Positions 63,961 to 64,000 of a stretch of 64,000 bases of DNA are shown here, in pieces. The translations under genes and the position numbers were made by a program. Source of the DNA: Hydractinia symbiolongicarpus (Eukaryota > Cnidaria > Hydrozoa > Anthoathecata > Hydractiniidae); assembly GCF_029227915.1 (NCBI RefSeq), contig NC_079887.1, forward strand, positions 18,909,650 through 18,973,649, in the 5' to 3' direction. Under the pieces are notes generated by a model that was not told the DNA's origin, made no database searches, and was given only the letters and a program-made list of their open reading frames with translations. The number at the start of each line of letters is the position of its first letter. Position 1 is the stretch's first letter.

Positions 63961-64000
63961 CAGTGTTTTAAAGCCGTGACGCAACGGAAAACTACTTGGG

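Larger units (their letters stand above)
8313..64000. repeat. 182-bp satellite array, right segment
   Basis: Continuation of the same tandem array after the transposon, in the same orientation and phase, to the end of the window, where it is cut inside a monomer that starts at 63862. Counting both segments, the phase fits 347 full monomers. The small length deficit is explained by one 163-bp monomer, about 17 monomers lacking one base of GTCGTAGTCC (reading GTCGAGTCC), six reading GCGCAGCACG instead of GCGCAGGCACG, and a few other single-base indels, partly offset by +1 monomers reading GCAGTTAGACGG. No unrelated insertion, inverted segment, microsatellite or gene was seen in these 55.7 kb. 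The segment is organised as nested multi-monomer duplications listed separately. Confidence 0.98.

Noticed and set aside
1-64000. CRISPR array
   Set aside because: The repeats are contiguous 182-bp units without unique spacers, and no cas-like gene is present.
1-64000. CENP-B box
   Set aside because: I looked for the NTTCGNNNNANNCGGGN pattern on both strands in the main subfamilies. The nearest segments (CATTCGGGACGTCG, CTTCGGACGTCG) do not fit it.
1-64000. rRNA, tRNA or other structured RNA genes
   Set aside because: No cloverleaf, rRNA-like core or spacer-gene arrangement was seen. The Pol III-like motifs alone are too weak to call a gene.

Overview
This window is a single, essentially gene-free block of eukaryotic satellite DNA. 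From base 1 to base 64000 it is a head-to-tail array of one 182-bp monomer, always in the same orientation, and the array runs off both ends. Arithmetic on the monomer phase (first monomer starts at 1, last at 63862, less the one insertion and the known short monomers) gives 347 full copies plus a partial one. I see no credible protein-coding gene, rRNA or tRNA gene, or CRISPR array. The short open frames of about 60 codons are recurrent by-products of the repeat. The organism cannot be named from the sequence. A long, homogenised satellite carrying a piggyBac-like miniature transposon points to a eukaryote, most likely an animal; the sub-phylum level is unknown.

The one non-satellite sequence is a 743-bp element at 7570-8312. 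It has a 17-bp perfect terminal inverted repeat beginning CCCTATTC, sits between duplicated TTAA tetranucleotides (7566-7569 and 8313-8316), and has a second, subterminal GC-rich inverted repeat. The spacing between terminal and subterminal repeat differs at the two ends (0 bp left, 21 bp right), as in canonical piggyBac. It is too short for a transposase, so it is read as a non-autonomous piggyBac-superfamily element (MITE). The uninterrupted target survives in a duplicated monomer 910 bp upstream.

The satellite is a mosaic of diverged monomer subfamilies organised by repeated unequal exchange into multi-monomer blocks. These include an 8-mer duplication (1720-4696), a 5-mer duplication that contains the transposon (6106-8717), a block seen near 11.6, 16.2 and 21.5 kb, a 22-mer tandem duplication of 4003 bp (22484-30489), a dispersed pair (34194-35190 and 36904-37900), an 11-mer-spaced pair (45163-46736 and 47164-48737), and a tandem duplication of about 8.0/8.55 kb that fills the last 16.6 kb (47405-63960), whose crossover point can be placed within about five bases near 55407-55411.

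Each monomer opens with a cluster of short palindromes (CCTGCGCAGG, CACGTG, a near-CACGTG, TACGTG, AGGCCT) and carries GACGTC near position 139-144. In one subfamily this becomes three perfect CACGTG sites spaced 10 and 9 bp apart; in another, an internal perfect hairpin (arms AAAGGCCGTA / TACGGCCTTT) appears. A centromeric or heterochromatic role is plausible from size and structure but is inference only.
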